Positions 16,807 through 25,925 of a DNA stretch of 64,000 nt are shown piece by piece. Source of the stretch: an uncultured Lachnospiraceae bacterium (GTDB taxonomy: Bacteria; Bacillota; Clostridia; Lachnospirales; Lachnospiraceae); NCBI GenBank assembly GCA_902788035.1, contig CADAIL010000001.1, forward strand, positions 124,001 to 188,000. The letters are read 5' to 3'. Both the position numbers and the translations under genes were made by a program. The notes below the pieces were generated by a model. That model was given only the letters and a program-made list of their open reading frames with translations, did no database searches and had not been told where the DNA came from. Positions within the stretch are counted from its first letter, which is position 1. Each line of letters opens with the position of its first letter.

Positions 16807-19617
16807 TCAATCTTCCGCTGCTGCCATTTCCTTAAGTTCATCCAGCGTGAGATACGGGAATATTTCCGCCTCGGCATCACCGTAACGCATGAGCACCTTC
16901 CCCGCTCCTGCAGCAGCTGCAGACGGGATTTCAGTCTCTGGAGTCAGTATACCATTATCAGAAATTGTGTAAACTCTGATAAATGTTTTACCGTTCTTAA
17001 CTCCGGCAGCGTACATCTTTGTGCCGTCAAAAGACAGCGTGGTCACCTGATCCAGGCGGTCCATAGAATAAATATCCCGCGATTCGTAGGCTTTGCCCTC
17101 ATCATCAATCGCGACATAATTACCTGAATCAGCGTTTATGACGCACACATCGCCTGCGGCTGTGACACATACAACACTGCCTGCAGGTGTAAATACCGGC
17201 TGAACTGCGAGGTCTCCGCAATTTGTCTCGTGAGCAAATGAAGCCTTCTCAAGATCCAGCACTCCTATCGCATTGTTGGAACCTTTAAAAATCGCAAAGT
17301 GTCCGTCCTGAGAGAATACATTGGGCGCTGTATTTATTGCCGGCAGATCTTCAGCCGCCACATCAAGTTTTGATGCCAGATCTTCACTTTCAATTGTCTC
17401 TCCGGAAGACAGCTCAGTGACAAAAGCTTCCAGTGTCAGAGCGCCGGCGTCGTCGCTTACCCGCACACTGTACACAAGATATTTTGCATCCGGTGACATT
17501 CTGCAATACTCAACAGTCGACTTCTTAACATCGAGACCGGTCAATTCGCAAATATCTTTCGATGAAATCGTGCGATTTATGGCCATTGCCTCTGTGTCGA
17601 TGACCCACAGCAGCTGTCCGTCTTCAGACGCGACCAGCACATACTGATCACCCCATGATCGGATTTCTGTTTTCTGTATGACGGCTGTGCCTGTAAGCTG
17701 CACGCTCTCTTTGTTTCCGCTGGACAGATCGTAAATCATCAGGTTCCTGCCTGATGCATCCAGATGGCACAGCCTGTTTCCGCAGAATACAGCATCAGCG
17801 CCGGCAGACAGCTGGCTGATATTCTGATACAGTCTTGTGCCGTCCTCTGTCCTGTAAAGCCGCAGATATCTCTGTCCTGAAAGCGCTGCATATGCGCCAT
17901 CCTGACTGAATGTCGCTCTGTTCCATATGATTTCATCAGAACCTGTCAGCGGGATTCCGCTCTTGGCCACATTTCCTGCCATTGTGTATATAAAAACGCT
18001 GTTCTCGGCAGAAACATAATAGCTGCTTTTGATCTTTGCAACCTTTTTTATATCCGAAACTCCGAGTCCGTAATGGCGTTTGCCCTGAATAACAGAACCG
18101 TCGGTCGTTATAAGCATCGTCGGCCGCTGTCCCTTGGGCTCAATGTAGATAAAGTCGTCGGTATCGATTGTCGCGCCGACTTCCTGTCCTGTCTGCGAAC
18201 CGAGAGTAAGTGCGCACTGGTCGAGAGTTACAATGATATAAGAATTCTCTCCATCAGTGTACGTGCAGAGTCTGGGATCCTCCGTCGGCTCGCCGCTGCC
18301 GCGTATTCGCCAGGCAGTGGAGGCATACGGAAGAGTTCTCTTCCTGATGGACCACTCAACAGTCACAGGTTCTTCATCAAGCTCATCTCTGTCACTTATT
18401 TCGATTGCGTTTCCGGCGGCATCTGCATCTGTACTGCCGTCATCACTGTCCTCGTTGTAGTTTTCCGCCGAATTATCAGAGTCTTGTTCTTCGGGGATAG
18501 ATTCAGAATACTGAAGCAGCGACTCATTGTCGATCCATCTTGATATCATCCGATATCCGGTATCATTTCCTTCGTTGTAAAAAGCTGTCACTTCCCGCAC
18601 AATCTCTGAGGTCTGATAGGTGACGTCGGTCACCTGGGATTCTTCAGTGTCTTCCCCATACCCGGATACAGTATTATCAGTGGTTTCAGGTGCAAATGAT
18701 ATATCGCTCAGATTATATATTCTGGAGAAATAACGCACATTTTGATTCTCAAGGTCGGAGAGGCAGCCGTTCATAAGAAGATACGTCTTATCATCAGACA
18801 GCGTAATATCATATATTTCAGCTGACTTATAATTCCTCTCTTCTGTAAGCAGATCTGTAGGACGGATATAGTTGACTTCGAGACTGTTCACATTAAGAAC
18901 ATATATGTCATGCCTGATAGAAGTAATTACGGACTGCTCTTCTATCTGTTGATTGTCATCCCAGTCATCATCGTCCCAGTCATCATCGTCCCAGTCATCA
19001 TCCCAGTCGTCATCGTCCTGATCGTTCTGAAGGACTTCTGTTGTCACTGTCTGGGTCTCCACATCAGGGTCAGTCGACATGGCATAGAGTGTTTCGCCGG
19101 CTGAGTCATACTGCCAGATGCAGTTTTCATAAGGAAACTGCCATTTCCAGAGCTGCATGCCGGACGTATAGTCGAAGCAATAAAAATAGCCGCTGTCCTC
19201 GAGAAGAATCCTGTTCTGACCGATCAGCAGTGCCCTGTCATAGGAAGTGCTGGCATATGTAGTCAGTAGTTCTCCGTCAGATATCCGCCATACGTAGTAT
19301 CGGCCGTCAGCATCAGAAGCAGCACAGACATCTTCAGATTCATTGTAAATCAGATCATCTCCCGCGAGCCCCTGCATGGGAAAACTGTTCGTCATGACAA
19401 GAGCCTTTTCATCTGAAGATCCGTACACCATAAGCTGCTGTTCAAGGGCAGACCGCTCTTCCACAGCGGTAGTTTCACGGACAACGGTTTGCTCTGTCCG
19501 AATACTCTTCAGTCTTGCATTGAGAATAAAAACGGACGCAAGCGAGATAATTGCGACTGCGCCCGCAATTATGAGACCGAGCTCAAGAAGCGGTACTTTG
19601 TATTTCTCCCATCTCAT
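16807..19617 (-). CDS. Membrane-anchored WD40/PQQ-like beta-propeller protein
   Basis: A 936-residue protein with one N-terminal membrane segment (about 11-33), a short charged coiled-coil-like stretch, then repeated beta-blades carrying WRISDGELLTTY, DYTSGMQLWKW and DLSSGNKESVQL. These look like WD40 or quinoprotein-type propeller repeats. An Asp/Trp-rich tract (about residues 200-222) interrupts a blade. The bulk is predicted to lie outside the membrane. The start codon follows the stop of the upstream membrane protein by 3 nt, so the two are probably translationally coupled partners. The function is unknown; a scaffold or sensor role is only a guess. Confidence 0.75.
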   Translation of the reverse strand: MRWEKYKVPLLELGLIIAGAVAIISLASVFILNARLKSIRTEQTVVRETTAVEERSALEQQLMVYGSSDEKALVMTNSFPMQGLAGDDLIYNESEDVCAASDADGRYYVWRISDGELLTTYASTSYDRALLIGQNRILLEDSGYFYCFDYTSGMQLWKWQFPYENCIWQYDSAGETLYAMSTDPDVETQTVTTEVLQNDQDDDDWDDDWDDDDWDDDDWDDNQQIEEQSVITSIRHDIYVLNVNSLEVNYIRPTDLLTEERNYKSAEIYDITLSDDKTYLLMNGCLSDLENQNVRYFSRIYNLSDISFAPETTDNTVSGYGEDTEESQVTDVTYQTSEIVREVTAFYNEGNDTGYRMISRWIDNESLLQYSESIPEEQDSDNSAENYNEDSDDGSTDADAAGNAIEISDRDELDEEPVTVEWSIRKRTLPYASTAWRIRGSGEPTEDPRLCTYTDGENSYIIVTLDQCALTLGSQTGQEVGATIDTDDFIYIEPKGQRPTMLITTDGSVIQGKRHYGLGVSDIKKVAKIKSSYYVSAENSVFIYTMAGNVAKSGIPLTGSDEIIWNRATFSQDGAYAALSGQRYLRLYRTEDGTRLYQNISQLSAGADAVFCGNRLCHLDASGRNLMIYDLSSGNKESVQLTGTAVIQKTEIRSWGDQYVLVASEDGQLLWVIDTEAMAINRTISSKDICELTGLDVKKSTVEYCRMSPDAKYLVYSVRVSDDAGALTLEAFVTELSSGETIESEDLASKLDVAAEDLPAINTAPNVFSQDGHFAIFKGSNNAIGVLDLEKASFAHETNCGDLAVQPVFTPAGSVVCVTAAGDVCVINADSGNYVAIDDEGKAYESRDIYSMDRLDQVTTLSFDGTKMYAAGVKNGKTFIRVYTISDNGILTPETEIPSAAAAGAGKVLMRYGDAEAEIFPYLTLDELKEMAAAED
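18954..19018. repeat. Short tandem repeat coding for an Asp/Trp tract
   Basis: Iterations of the unit CCCAGTCATCATCGT (with shorter variants) occur inside the propeller gene. They encode on the minus strand D-rich runs punctuated by four tryptophans. Copy-number slippage in multiples of three would keep the frame. Confidence 0.8.
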
Positions 19618-19620
19618 TAC

Positions 19621-20241
19621 TTAACCCTCATAAATCGTAATTTCCGAGATACAGCAGTCATGTGTCTGACCGAGATAAATATCGTCAATGGTGAATTGAA
19701 TATCAGATGCTTTTATGGGTTCAGAGAATACAATATACTGCAATTCCATTTCATCTTCAAAGTCGAGTTTATAAGAGTTTCCGCCAACATCCACAGTCAT
19801 TGTCTTAGGACGATTATTTGCATAATAGCGGTTCTCGCTTCTCCAGTTGCCCAGAGCCAGCTTGACATAGCGGACATTCGACTCATCAAAATAGAACTCG
19901 ATCCGCTCACCGTATCCCTCTCCTTCAGTGCCTTCCTGCCAGGAGGATTCAGTGTATCCATCGCACGCTGCGTAGGGAGAGTTGTCAATATCGTCGCTCT
20001 GATAAAGCTCGGAAGTAGCCTGTGCATCGTTTATGCCTATGTAACCGGCGTTGTTCAGACCATTCGGTATGGAACTGGTGACACTCGCCTGTACCTCAAG
20101 GGCCTGTTCGGCAGGTGCTGAGATTTTCGCGTATATTTCCCAGAGTACTACGCAAATCATCATTAGCGCTACGCACTCCAGAATAAAAGCAATGAACATA
20201 CCGGCGCCCGGTCCGTCACTTCTGACATCGTCTCTGGCCAT
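19621..20241 (-). CDS. Membrane-anchored protein with discoidin/NADase-type glycan-binding-like domain
   Basis: A 206-residue protein with an N-terminal membrane segment (GMFIAFILECVALMMICVVLW) followed by an extracytoplasmic beta-rich domain. SELYQSDDIDNSPYAACDGYTESSWQEG, split around the DG, and NVRYVKLALGNWR resemble the galactose-binding-like fold found in 'NADase-type glycan-binding' proteins. The start is taken at ATG 20241 because GGAGGAG lies just before it, between it and two earlier ATGs. It has a promoter and two leader hairpins. It is immediately upstream of the propeller gene. Confidence 0.65.
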   Translation of the reverse strand: MARDDVRSDGPGAGMFIAFILECVALMMICVVLWEIYAKISAPAEQALEVQASVTSSIPNGLNNAGYIGINDAQATSELYQSDDIDNSPYAACDGYTESSWQEGTEGEGYGERIEFYFDESNVRYVKLALGNWRSENRYYANNRPKTMTVDVGGNSYKLDFEDEMELQYIVFSEPIKASDIQFTIDDIYLGQTHDCCISEITIYEG

Positions 20242-20261
20242 TTGCTCCTCCATCATAATGC

Positions 20262-20309
20262 GGACGATTTTATCGTCCTTTTATTTGGGAGTTCCTTACG
20301 GAACTTCCA
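20262..20309 (-). promoter_or_regulatory. Two hairpins in the leader of the membrane-anchored protein gene
   Basis: GGACGAT/ATCGTCC (20262-20278, 3-nt loop) and AGTTCC/GGAACT (within 20288-20308, 4-nt loop). They lie between the promoter and the start codon. A possible leader control element; no known riboswitch was recognised. Confidence 0.4.
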
Positions 20310-20311
20310 AT

Positions 20312-20340
20312 ATATTACCACATAGAAACTATATGGGCAA
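20312..20340 (-). promoter_or_regulatory. Promoter for the membrane-anchored protein/propeller pair
   Basis: -35 TTGCCC and -10 TAATAT with a 17-bp spacer on the minus strand, overlapping the end of the region after the DUF4317 gene. Confidence 0.5.
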
Positions 20341-20351
20341 TGAACGAAGAG

Positions 20352-21545
20352 TTACTCGGTGCCGAAAATACCATCTGTGAGTTCTGTCAGGTCATCATCT
20401 CTGCCCAGATTGTCTTCATTGAGGACAACACGCACATCGTCCTGTCTGTCAATGTCTTCCGCGCTGTCCGTTACGCCCGTGATTTTTTCGATATCACCGG
20501 CGACCGACGGTATTCCGTTCACAATGACAGCTCCGTCGACCGGGATAACAATATATGTCACACCGTCGATGACACGAGTCTTAATGAAAGATGCTCTGTC
20601 GAACGGAATTTTGATCGTAGCGGAATCCGTGGAGACAACAACGCTGTTCTCCCGCAGAGCAGGAATTGCGAGGGGTATATCTCCGATGATATCATCGTAT
20701 ATTTCATCAAAATTCTCAGTATCCGCTCCTATTCTCTCAGCAAGTTTAAGAGCGTCGTTCTTCTCAAGCACAGTGAAATTTTCTGCTTCGAGCCTGGCAA
20801 GATCCTCCTGAATGGCCGCGGCAGATTCCATTTTAACGTTCAGAGAATCCATGAGGGTATTGAAGGCGTCTTTCTGCATACTCGCGGTCACCGGAAGATC
20901 GGCATCGAAAAACTCTCTGAACAGCTCTCCCGTTATTTCTTTCTTTGACCTGTAGAGGACTTCGTTCAGGTCGCCGATTCTGTCATTGAACGACGGATAC
21001 AGGAAGCCTTCGGTCGGCGCGCCGATAGTCCAGCGGCGTGTCAGCTCTGTGACACCCTCGCCGTCATTGTAACCGAGCGTGGGCTTTGAGAGCTGAGCCG
21101 GGCATATGGAAAAAAGGAGGCTCTGGTAGACTACTTCTCCGTCCTCGAGCTTCCTCCTGTCAGATGACATTGCCGGAACATCGTAAGTGATGCGGGCAAG
21201 CATCGCGTAATAAGGATCAGTGTGCTGGTAGGAGGCGATTACATGCCCTGTAAATTCTTCGAGCAGCTCAGTATCCTCATCCTCCATATGCCTCAAAGCA
21301 AAAAGCTTTTCCGACTGAGACGATAGAGAGACGGAGAACAACTCCCGCCCCTGGGTTCCGGCGACCGCCTTTTTAATATTATCCTTATGCCTGAACATTT
21401 CATCTTCGTCGAAGGACAGGAATTTTCTGAATGACTGCCAGCACAGCTCATTATCCGGACTTACATAAAAACCGTAGATCCAGTCAATCGGCGGATCGTT
21501 CTTTCTTAAGATTTTCCTTATTTCTGCAAGATTACTTTTATCCAT
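20352..21545 (-). CDS. DUF4317 family protein
   Basis: A 397-residue soluble protein that I recognise as the Lachnospiraceae-type DUF4317 family by its start (DKSNLAEIRKILRKNDPP) and the repeated QSLLFSICP and KPTLGYND segments. No catalytic motif or membrane segment is visible. AAGGAG precedes the ATG. It lies downstream of tRNA-Pro and its terminator, transcribed in the same direction. Function unknown. Confidence 0.8.
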   Translation of the reverse strand: MDKSNLAEIRKILRKNDPPIDWIYGFYVSPDNELCWQSFRKFLSFDEDEMFRHKDNIKKAVAGTQGRELFSVSLSSQSEKLFALRHMEDEDTELLEEFTGHVIASYQHTDPYYAMLARITYDVPAMSSDRRKLEDGEVVYQSLLFSICPAQLSKPTLGYNDGEGVTELTRRWTIGAPTEGFLYPSFNDRIGDLNEVLYRSKKEITGELFREFFDADLPVTASMQKDAFNTLMDSLNVKMESAAAIQEDLARLEAENFTVLEKNDALKLAERIGADTENFDEIYDDIIGDIPLAIPALRENSVVVSTDSATIKIPFDRASFIKTRVIDGVTYIVIPVDGAVIVNGIPSVAGDIEKITGVTDSAEDIDRQDDVRVVLNEDNLGRDDDLTELTDGIFGTE

Positions 21546-21599
21546 ATAATGCTCCTTGTTATCTGCGTCCTTCTATTCGCGGGCGAGACTTGAATGCGT

Positions 21600-21641
21600 A
21601 AAAAACAAATCAGCTGCCACATTCTCATGCGACAGCTGATC
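21600..21641 (-). terminator. Terminator of tRNA-Pro
   Basis: ATCAGCTG(T/C)CGCAT pairs with its complement around a 4-nt loop (21609-21640). On the minus strand TTTGTTTTTT follows. It lies 5 nt past the tRNA 3' end. Confidence 0.85.
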
Positions 21642-21645
21642 CCTA

Positions 21646-21719
21646 TCGGGGCAGCGAGATTTGAACTCGCGACCTCACGGCCCCCAGCCGTGCGCGCTAC
21701 CAAGCTACGCCATACCCCG
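21646..21719 (-). tRNA. tRNA-Pro (GGG anticodon)
   Basis: A cloverleaf folds on the minus strand. The acceptor is CGGGGTA/TGCCCCG with discriminator A. The anticodon stem-loop CACGG-CTGGGGG-CCGTG gives anticodon GGG. The T-arm is GCGAG-TTCAAAT-CTCGC. CCA is not encoded. It has its own promoter and terminator. Confidence 0.95.
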
Positions 21720-21729
21720 TAACCACTAC

Positions 21730-21758
21730 ATTATGAAATAAAACCTCATAGATGTCAA
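21730..21758 (-). promoter_or_regulatory. tRNA-Pro promoter
   Basis: -35 TTGACA and -10 CATAAT with a 17-bp spacer, 11 nt before the tRNA 5' end. It overlaps the last codons of the DUF4190 gene. Confidence 0.75.
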
Positions 21759-22342
21759 GTGATTTTTACTATGCTTTCCGGGAAGAACATGTCTTTCGGT
21801 CCTCCGGACGGTTTCTCAAAGATATCATCGAAAGCATCATCGCCATACTCATAAGTTATGGCATTCTCAATCTCATCGAGCGCTTTGAGTATCCGGTCGC
21901 TGTTGGTAACAACAAATACCGTCATGATGAGCGCGAGCGCCAGACCGATGACCGAAGTGCAGAGCGCGGCAGTCCCGAGACCTTTGTCCTTTTTCCTGCG
22001 GATGACTTTTATAGCGGTAAATATTCCTATAAGAGCAACCGGTATAATAAAGATCATAGCCCAGAAAAACAGGATCGAGACAATGCCCAGGATGAGAGAA
22101 ATAATGGCCAGCGAACTTCCGGCTTCTCTTCTCTCAGGCACACTCACGGAGACCTTGTCCGAATATCCGGGCTGATAAGAATAATCCGGTTGATAAAAAT
22201 TGTTCGTATCAGGCCTCGGTTCTTCAGGGTGAGAAGCAGGAACACCGTGTGTGCGCCTGAATGCTTCGCGCTGTCTGTATGCTCGCTGTCTGATTTTTTG
22301 TATATCATATTCAGTTGCCTGGGTTACTTCGTTTTCATTCAT
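21755..22342 (-). CDS. DUF4190-type small membrane protein
   Basis: A 195-residue protein with a hydrophilic N-terminus rich in Arg, Pro and Tyr (about 1-70). Two hydrophobic segments follow (about 75-105 and 120-145, the second after KKDKGLGTAALCTSVIG). This SSLAIISLILGIVSI...GLGTA layout is characteristic of DUF4190. The C-terminus is acidic. It has a promoter but only a weak ribosome binding site. Function unknown. Confidence 0.75.
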   Translation of the reverse strand: MNENEVTQATEYDIQKIRQRAYRQREAFRRTHGVPASHPEEPRPDTNNFYQPDYSYQPGYSDKVSVSVPERREAGSSLAIISLILGIVSILFFWAMIFIIPVALIGIFTAIKVIRRKKDKGLGTAALCTSVIGLALALIMTVFVVTNSDRILKALDEIENAITYEYGDDAFDDIFEKPSGGPKDMFFPESIVKIT

Positions 22343-22401
22343 GATACACCAATCTGACTTGAAGAACTGACATAGTATTGTACTTTCAATCGTTAAAATG
22401 T

Positions 22402-22429
22402 ATTTTACATCATTGAATTAAATTGTCAA
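22402..22429 (-). promoter_or_regulatory. Promoter of the DUF4190 gene
   Basis: -35 TTGACA and -10 TAAAAT with a 16-bp spacer, about 60 nt upstream of the start codon. It separates this gene from the pilus operon. Confidence 0.7.
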
Positions 22430-22446
22430 TGCCGGTTGTAAACGGG

Positions 22447-23151
22447 TCACTTATGAGCTGATGCTATTCGGACCCGTCTGAGACAGAGGACTATAATGAT
22501 CAACCCTGCACAGGCATTCGTGACTGCCCAGATAAAGATGCAGGATTCGTCACCCGTTCTGGCTGACGCAACCTTTTTTGCGGAGCTGTTCTGAGAGATT
22601 TCAGACTGTGAGGTCACTGACCGCGCATTGTGTGATGTTGAAAGATTCGAGCCGGCGGGTCCTCCCGGGTATATACCTCCTGATAACAGGGAAGATATCC
22701 CCTGACTGCCTGATATACTGTATACAGATTTTGATGTTGTGGGCAAATCAAGAGAAGCTTTGGGCTCCAGAATAAGATCATAAATCCATTCGTTGTGATC
22801 AGTCATCGGTATAGTCAAAAGAAATGAAGCGGAAGCTTTGTGGCCGGGCGAGGGAGACGTCTCTACTACCCGGTATCTGCCGAGCTTCATGTCGCTGATT
22901 TTTAAAATACCGTCCTGGTTCGTTGTGTCAGTATAGGTCCTAAGGTCGCTGCTGTCATCAATCTTATAGAACGTGAACTCGGCTCCTGCCACAGGAGTTC
23001 TGGCATCCACATCATCAAAATATCTGATTGTCACAGATCCGCTTTTTCCGGTATCGACTGTCTTATCGGCGTATACAGTCTCAGAATGCAAAAGACAAAA
23101 AAATACAATGAACAGGACGAAAAAATCAATATTTTTTCTAAGTTTATTCAT
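22447..23151 (-). CDS. Small pilin-like surface protein (Cna-B/SpaA-type fold)
   Basis: A 234-residue secreted protein. A signal peptide spans about 1-28 (hydrophobic run ending SETVYA). A single SpaA/Cna-B-like domain includes GSVTIRYFDDVDARTPVAGAEF, GILKISDMKLGRYRVVET, and a Ser/Gly-rich stalk. The C-terminus has SARTGDES followed by a hydrophobic helix and RRVR. This is a sortase sorting signal in which only the TG of LPXTG is kept. Its start overlaps the stop of the sortase gene by 4 nt, so they are cotranscribed. Probably the minor or anchoring pilin. Confidence 0.8.
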   Translation of the reverse strand: MNKLRKNIDFFVLFIVFFCLLHSETVYADKTVDTGKSGSVTIRYFDDVDARTPVAGAEFTFYKIDDSSDLRTYTDTTNQDGILKISDMKLGRYRVVETSPSPGHKASASFLLTIPMTDHNEWIYDLILEPKASLDLPTTSKSVYSISGSQGISSLLSGGIYPGGPAGSNLSTSHNARSVTSQSEISQNSSAKKVASARTGDESCIFIWAVTNACAGLIIIVLCLRRVRIASAHK

Positions 23152-24053
23152 AACATACTCCTTTTTTTCAGCCTTATCCGACTGATAGTTTTATGAATAT
23201 GCAGCGTGTAAAATGCTGTCTCGGCGGCAGAAATAAGGAACATCCCCATTATGGACAGTACAGACCTTACATATTCTCTCCGGCGTGCACTCACAAGATC
23301 CAGGGCAGAATCATTCCCATCATAAAGACATCTCACTCCTCGCACAAACAGTCTGTGCGTGTTGATGCCGTAAGGAACGCAGGTCATAAGAGTGACCATG
23401 TCTTCACCGCTGACGACCCTGAGAGCATCAGTCTCTGTCGGGAGACATGTCGAAATTTTATCCACTCTGTAAATGTGTTTTTCTCCCAGGACGTAAATAT
23501 TGAACACATCGCCTGTACGCATCCGGGGCAGATGAGTGAACAGTTCCCTGTCGACAAGTCCTGAGTGTGCTGCTATCACCGCGTGTGTGGAAGGTCCGCC
23601 TATCGGGAGCGAAGTGCCGTGCATATGACCGGCTGCATCTCGAAGAAGCTCTGTTCCGGTCCCGTGACCTACGGGAATCAGGGTATTTATTGAAGGAATC
23701 TCGATAACACACATCATACCGTAGGGGCCGCTGAGTATTTGGTCATAGTCCGGATCCATGTATCTGTCTTCATATACGAATCCCTTTCTTTTCTGAACCG
23801 CATATACATTCATATTATAGCTTCGGGCACTGACCAGCTCACTTCTTAAAGCTGTGCCTTCAGTACACTGCTCGTCGAATGATCTGAGCTTACTGCCTCC
23901 GTCGTTTCCTGGTATGGCAATATCACAGAGGAAACCGAAAGAGGCAGCTTTCTCAAAGGTTCTTATGATAAAAGGTTTTTCTAATACGATTGTGCCTGTC
24001 AGTATAAGAACGAAACCGGTAAAGAGCAGCAGTTCGGATTTAATCGTATTCAT
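23148..24053 (-). CDS. Class C (pilus-assembling) sortase
   Basis: A 301-residue transpeptidase with membrane helices at both ends (about 7-25 and 255-275), the topology of class C sortases. The catalytic His163 is in VIAAHSG, Cys225 in TLMTCVPYG, and Arg234 in NTHRLFVRG. A lid-like DPDY segment (about 100-104) precedes the IEIPSI strand. AAAGGAG precedes the ATG. It sits between two substrate genes in a three-gene operon and should polymerise the upstream pilin. Confidence 0.93.
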   Translation of the reverse strand: MNTIKSELLLFTGFVLILTGTIVLEKPFIIRTFEKAASFGFLCDIAIPGNDGGSKLRSFDEQCTEGTALRSELVSARSYNMNVYAVQKRKGFVYEDRYMDPDYDQILSGPYGMMCVIEIPSINTLIPVGHGTGTELLRDAAGHMHGTSLPIGGPSTHAVIAAHSGLVDRELFTHLPRMRTGDVFNIYVLGEKHIYRVDKISTCLPTETDALRVVSGEDMVTLMTCVPYGINTHRLFVRGVRCLYDGNDSALDLVSARRREYVRSVLSIMGMFLISAAETAFYTLHIHKTISRIRLKKRSML

Positions 24054-24071
24054 AGTACCGCTCCTTTCTCA

Positions 24072-25730
24072 TTAAGATTTGCAGGAGGTACGCAAAACGA
24101 TCCATAAACCGACAGCAATCATGAAAGTAGCACTGCATATGACGGAAATAAGTCCTTTGCCTCCTGTATGTACGAGGTCGATCGACTTTCTGTTTTGAAC
24201 ATCTACAGACAGGTTCCTGTTACGTATGATTACCTCTATTGATTCTCCCAGAAGACTGTAGTCCGTTATTGTCTCCTCTTCTGTCAGAGTATATGTGCCA
24301 TTGGCAAGACCTTTCAGAACAAGAACACCGGTCGAATCGTTCGGAGCTGTGAGCGCTGTCTGATCGTACTCCTCGTCATCGTGCGCTGTATGATAAACGC
24401 CATCGGACTCTTTTACAAAATGAATCTTCTCTTTGCCGTCTGAGAGGCTGAATCTGACATCACCGAAATGGTCATGTACAGGTGAAAAGGTCTTTTTTAC
24501 AGTTAACATGTATGTAAACACAGTGACCGGACCGGAAACGACTTTTGTGTCATTGGAATGGTCAGTTCCATAGAGAAGAAACGCGGCATTCGAGTTGCCC
24601 GGTTCGGCAATGTATGCGTTTTTATCAAGTAGAGCACTGTAATTTACATAAACATGTGACTCCTTCCCGATTTCATCCAGCCGGGAAAGGCCTTTTTTTG
24701 TAAAGATGATTTTCATGGACGAAGGATCTGATATAACAAGTTTGTAATCCGAGTTCTTCGTGAGGGGTGTGGCAGTGTCGGCTCTCTCACCGAGTGTAAG
24801 ACTGATATCGCCTGCATATGAGAGTCCGGGATCCATCATATCTTCAATCACATACTGACGGTTCCTGGTACCTTCAGGTACTTTGGGCACATCAGCAGTT
24901 ATTGCAAATCTTATCGAGTCGCCGATACATGCTGTAATACTGTTTTCGTATTTCTCGCCGATAATCTCACCCTTTTCGTTTTTCTCCGCGATAACAATTG
25001 CTTTTTGTAAGGAGACCGATCTGTTTTTTGGGTAGACAGAAATATCATATAACCATATTTCACCGGGATCGTATTTTTTATTATCGATACTCATCTCCGA
25101 TATATTAGTCTGGGGAAGAATGACACAGAATGAATCACAGGGGATACATCCCTCGGGACTTTTCGTCTCCGCAAAGAGGTAGAGACCTTGCGCAAGTCCT
25201 TCGGCTTTAGTCTTTCCTTCTTCGTCTGTATCTGTAAGTCTGACCCCGAATTTGGCGACAAGCTCTGATACGGAGGTCGCCGAGACATCATTTGCGGCAT
25301 TTATAAGATCCATGATCTCGTCAGGCTGATATTCCTCTTTTACATCGGATGCTGATATCATTTTAAGTTCTGTCAGCAGTCCCGATACCTGAGGAACAAG
25401 TCCCGTAAATCGGGCAGGGGAAATATTACCGGACGCATTATCCTGTGAAGAAAGGTCCGCTATCTTCATACAGCTAAATCCGACATCGCTCACAGGTATT
25501 GCACCGTCAGGAAGCAGCCCCTCCACTCCGACTGCATTTCCGTCTACAAAGACAGCAGCGTCACCATTGTTGCTCACGTATTCATAAATTGTCACGGTGC
25601 AGTTCTTGTTGTGATCAACCAGACCTTCCGTGTATCTCACATGACCGGTTTCTGCTCTGACGGATAAAGCTCCCGCCGTCAGGACAAAAAGACCCGCAAA
25701 AAGCGCAAAAGTCCCCTTGACTGCTTGCAT
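24072..25730 (-). CDS. Major pilin-like protein, isopeptide-forming
   Basis: A 552-residue secreted protein from the ATG at 25730, which has AAAGGA. The frame extends upstream but without a signal peptide in place. The signal peptide is GTFALFAGLFVLTAGALSVRA. Several Ig-like/Cna-B domains follow, including an E-box-like YTLTEEET near residue 500. The C-terminus is LVHTGG, a hydrophobic helix and RTSCKS, a variant LPXTG signal. As the first and largest gene of the operon it is the likely shaft subunit. Confidence 0.82.
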   Translation of the reverse strand: MQAVKGTFALFAGLFVLTAGALSVRAETGHVRYTEGLVDHNKNCTVTIYEYVSNNGDAAVFVDGNAVGVEGLLPDGAIPVSDVGFSCMKIADLSSQDNASGNISPARFTGLVPQVSGLLTELKMISASDVKEEYQPDEIMDLINAANDVSATSVSELVAKFGVRLTDTDEEGKTKAEGLAQGLYLFAETKSPEGCIPCDSFCVILPQTNISEMSIDNKKYDPGEIWLYDISVYPKNRSVSLQKAIVIAEKNEKGEIIGEKYENSITACIGDSIRFAITADVPKVPEGTRNRQYVIEDMMDPGLSYAGDISLTLGERADTATPLTKNSDYKLVISDPSSMKIIFTKKGLSRLDEIGKESHVYVNYSALLDKNAYIAEPGNSNAAFLLYGTDHSNDTKVVSGPVTVFTYMLTVKKTFSPVHDHFGDVRFSLSDGKEKIHFVKESDGVYHTAHDDEEYDQTALTAPNDSTGVLVLKGLANGTYTLTEEETITDYSLLGESIEVIIRNRNLSVDVQNRKSIDLVHTGGKGLISVICSATFMIAVGLWIVLRTSCKS

Positions 25731-25746
25731 AACAGTATTCCTTTCC

Positions 25747-25763
25747 GCACAGAGGTGCTGTGC
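25747..25763 (-). promoter_or_regulatory. Leader hairpin before the pilin ribosome binding site
   Basis: GCACAG/CTGTGC 6-bp stem with a 5-nt loop, a few bases upstream of AAAGGA. It could modulate translation of the pilus operon. Confidence 0.4.
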
Positions 25764-25815
25764 AAATATGTTATAATTCGGGAAAAATTGCCGAACGGCC
25801 GGGAATGATGCTTTT

Positions 25816-25844
25816 AGTGTAGCAGTACTTATTCCTGCTTTCAA
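25816..25844 (-). promoter_or_regulatory. Pilus operon promoter
   Basis: -35 TTGAAA and -10 TACACT with a 17-bp spacer on the minus strand, about 85 nt upstream of the pilin start. Confidence 0.55.
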
Positions 25845-25925
25845 GTTAAAAAAGGACCTGACGATAAAGTCCGTAATATTCTGCCATTTTAGTGGTAGGA
25901 AGTTATGATTTGATGTAGTAAAATA

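Noticed and set aside
21518..21703. A 61-codon minus-strand open frame
   Set aside because: It translates the tRNA-Pro gene and its terminator.
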